Source: Ixodes scapularis (lineage: Eukaryota > Arthropoda > Arachnida > Ixodida > Ixodidae). Taken from it: 64,000 nucleotides of DNA. A model generated the notes under the pieces. The model saw only the letters and a program-made list of their open reading frames with translations. It had not been told where the DNA came from and ran no database searches. How positions within the stretch are numbered: position 1 is the stretch's first letter; every line of letters starts with the position of its first letter. The translations under genes and the position numbers were made by a program. Below are positions 58,801 to 62,811 of the stretch, piece after piece. The stretch covers positions 131,433,094 to 131,497,093 of the forward strand of contig NW_024609857.1 in assembly GCF_016920785.2 (NCBI RefSeq), in the 5' to 3' direction.

Positions 58801-61800
58801 GTGCACTGCGGAGAAGCAACACCCGCGGAAGCAAGCTCCGCTGGTGTTGCTTCTCTGCGGCGCATCGGTGCTCGGAAAGAAGCGCGCTCAACGTTGTCGC
58901 GAGGACAAAAATATTAATCGCACGAAAACGTCGTTCGAATTAAGCGACTTATGAATACATTAAAAACATAGCGGGACAAGCAAAATTTTAAGATTTGTTT
59001 GAATTAACCAGATGTACGAAATATCCGAGTTTGAATTATCGCGAGCCTACTGTACGGTCAAACGCCTTTATAATGAAGTCTGCTGGACTGGCGAAATCTT
59101 TCGTAGTACAGATAACTTTGTTGTAGTAGCTGAGTGCAAAAAATTAATCAGACAAAGCCGAATTTTCGTTATTGCATATTGACGTATCTGCGCGACATTC
59201 TAGGTGTTTGAGGCAACATTCTAGGTGTTTGGCGCCAAATACAGCATGAGCGACGTCAGAAACGAGGATTTGTACATTGACAATTGACTTATCAAAAAGC
59301 AAAACAATGGCCGAGTCTGCTAGCGCATCGTAGGGAGGAGGACAAGGGCGAAAGCTCACGCTACAGAATCTAGGCATCTTAACCTCAATTACCACTTCCT
59401 TTGTTTTCTAAATTGAAATCATATTGGCGCAGGTTTATGTACTCCCCACTGCGTGACACAATTTGGAGACACCAGGCTAGCGGTCATACCGCCAGCGCCG
59501 CCACTGGCAAAGTTTGTCATGTACAGCAGAGACGCCAAGTGCTCCTTGCTGCAGGCTAATTTCTTGCTGTCCAAACTTCCAGATAATAAACTTACCTGAC
59601 TTCTCAAAATATGAATCGCAATATTTGCTAAACCCCCGACACCTTCCTCCTATAACGCAGCGAATGAGAGGCGTTGGCCGACTGTAAGTTTAGCCTCTTC
59701 TAAATCGGGCGGCGGCTTGCACCATTACATGTCATTCGTAGGAGGCTCTCGAAGCATCTGTGCTGTTCTCAATTGCGTGTATAGTCACTAGACGGCGTAG
59801 GAGCGGGTGTGGCAGTACAGCAGGATCGGCCACACACTTGGCACGTGACAGCTGCAACGTGCGGTGCAGCGAGGAGCGAGGATGAGGAGAGGTGCGCAGT
59901 CGAGCTGACCGAGCCCTTTTTCACATCTGTCCGGCACAAAGGGGGGGGCGCATTTATTTCTGTGCGGCTCTGCTGATTTCACTAAGATTTTGGCACCACG
60001 GGTAAAGTCACAGATCACGTTTTCTCGACCGCAAATTATTGTTCCAAGGTGGAACAATTTGGGACTCGGATCAAGGAGGATTGGCAATCTTGGTGGATCC
60101 CAACGAAGATTGGCATGTTGATCGAACGAACGCCGAGACAGCATAAAAAAGTTGCGACTGCCCATGAAATAATTTCTTTTATATACTATTGCTCGCGTGG
60201 GTCCTCCGACACGCTCGAAACACCGTACCGAAAGCATTGACCGCCTGCAAACGTCTCCGCCTTTCTACCTGCTTTCCTTCTCGCCATGCGAAAATGCAAG
60301 GCATGCACATTTACGACCAATCTCCGGAGGAGGTGTCCGCCATTAAATTGAAAATGCTCCCCATGGTCTGAGATGGACCCTCTTCTCAACCTTTCTACTC
60401 GGCAACCTAGTCACGTAGTCCCATCTCGCAACAAAGTTGCACGCTAATGAATTATTCAAACCCAAAACCGAGGATGCGTGGCACAGCGGTGCTGCGCGTT
60501 CTGTCCTTGCTGCCGCAGTATTTCTGTTCTCTACACGCTTCACTCGAGAGCAACAATTTACGTCAAATCGATTACTTTTCACCTAGAAAACTCATAATGC
60601 CGGTTATTTTTGTTTCGTGGGGCCTTGCAATTGCTTCGTTAAACAGAAATGTTTGTTAAACAGGAATTCGTTGTCATCAGACAAACACATTGAACAGATA
60701 GGACAGGGGTGGCCAGGCTGACCCGGCCTAAGAGCCGCAAACAAAAGCACGAAACTTTCAAGAGCTGCGGGGGGGGGAGTGCACTTTTGTCCAGAGCAAT
60801 AAACGAAACTCGAACTACTTTCAAGTTTCAACCTATCCAAGTCAAAAGCAGTCCAACTGTGCGTAAGGTAGCAGTAGGACAAGACTACAAAACCGCAACC
60901 TGTCTTTCGATTTAAAACGCATTCCATTTCTCTTTTTGGGGAAGTGCTTGTGTGACCGGGAAGGAGGCAGGGGAGGGGGGGGGGGGTGGGGGGGGGGGGG
61001 AGGGAGCCGCGAGCCGCACTTAACACGCGAAAAGCTTCATGTGGCTCGCGAGCCGCAGCTTGGCCACCCCTGACTTAAGAGATTGGCCAGGACTTGATTT
61101 TACTTAGTTAAACGGGCATTTTTCTAGTAAAAGCATTCGTTGTAAATAAAGTTCCAGGTTTTCAGTGTTTCTTTTTTTCTCAAATTCGTTTGTTTTTCTT
61201 TTAGGGTTTATTTTCTCTTACAGAGTTTGTTTTTTGTGTAAATTGGTTATAACTTGTGTACTTCATAAGGTACTAGCCATTCAAGGGAAGCCGAGCTTGA
61301 ATATATCCAGCCAAATATGAGGAAAATTTAATGCACTCCAGCACATAGCAAAGACAATTCCAAAACTTGTTGACCAAAAATTAAAATCACTGGCAAGACT
61401 AAACGACTGCATCTAGCAGTGTGAACAATGTGAAACAAATAAAATTAGGCATAACGACTGAAATGCCACTGCACTCAAGCATGAAAACGCGGGCAAACTA
61501 ATGCATAGTATTACTACTATCTGTGCGACATGACGTGAGTCAGCATGTTGGTTTGTCAGCAATGATTTAAATGCACAACTTGTACTTGCACCAGTGCGAC
61601 TGCCTAATGCATTTCCACCCTCATTTCCCGCAATGGGTCTCCGAATAAAATCAGTCTCCACGCTTGCAGCGGACTAACCAGCAGGCAAGTTCCCTCCGCA
61701 GCATTTTTAAGCTGACGGTTTGCACGTTCTGGCTCCCTTGTGAGCCTCATTGTCCGAGTCATCTTGGGACTGTTGCCCGGTCGAGCGACCTTACCGCCCT

Positions 61801-62774
61801 TGCAGCCGCTCGTCTCAGTCTGGTTTGGGAGTGACTTCCTGCAGGGCGTCAACATTAGCCACTCAATAAATGTGCATTTACGCTTGCGACTCGCAGCAGT
61901 TGCCTTTAATTTAGCTGTTCAATGGCTTGTACAGTGGCTTGGGCTAACCTAAATCTCTATATGGCCAGCAAGTTTTCCAGAATGCATTTTTGGCCTGTCG
62001 AAATGCAAGTAAGGGGAAAGGGGGGGGGGGCATTAGTCAAAGGGTATATAATGTGTCGGGAATGCGAGATGATTTGGATGGATGAACAAACACACAAAAT
62101 GCTCAAAAAACAAATGAACTATAAACTCGCACGCCTTATGGGTTCAATCCCCACCCCTGCCTGTTTCAATCTGGATTGGCATCGTACCGACCTGCAATCG
62201 TGTATCACTACTGCGTGGTGCACGTTAAAGACCCCAGGCTAGTGGTTGTACTGCACTGGCTAAATTGCTCATCTACAGTGAGACACCAGATGCCCGTTGT
62301 GGCTAACTAACTACAGGCTGTATAAACATAAAACACATTTTGTTTTGTTGCACACCATACTTTTATTGCTATTTAAATCTGGCATGAGTACACTATGCAG
62401 ACTGGAAGCAAACAACTGCAAAAACAGAACACCAATAGGGCCTCAGCATCGGAAGCACTTACTGAAAGCATTGAAAACCTTTCTGCCTCACAAAATGGTG
62501 CTTGAAAGTGCGTGTTATGTGCTACACTTTAGAGAGCTTGGAAATCATCTCCAGTCGGCTTTCCGTGGGTGATGCAGGGCTGCACAGCATCTTACCCAGT
62601 TAGTGGAGTAAGATTATAGGAAATGAAACATCTTATTGTGACACATCAAGGTAGTATACATTATTTTTGGAAGTTCAAAACACTGGCTAGGAAGCAGAAG
62701 TTCAAAACAATGGCTAGGAACCAGAATTTGAAGGAAGGGTTCAGCTGCTTTCGAATCAATCATCCACGGTAGCT

Positions 62775-62811
<37 letters not shown>

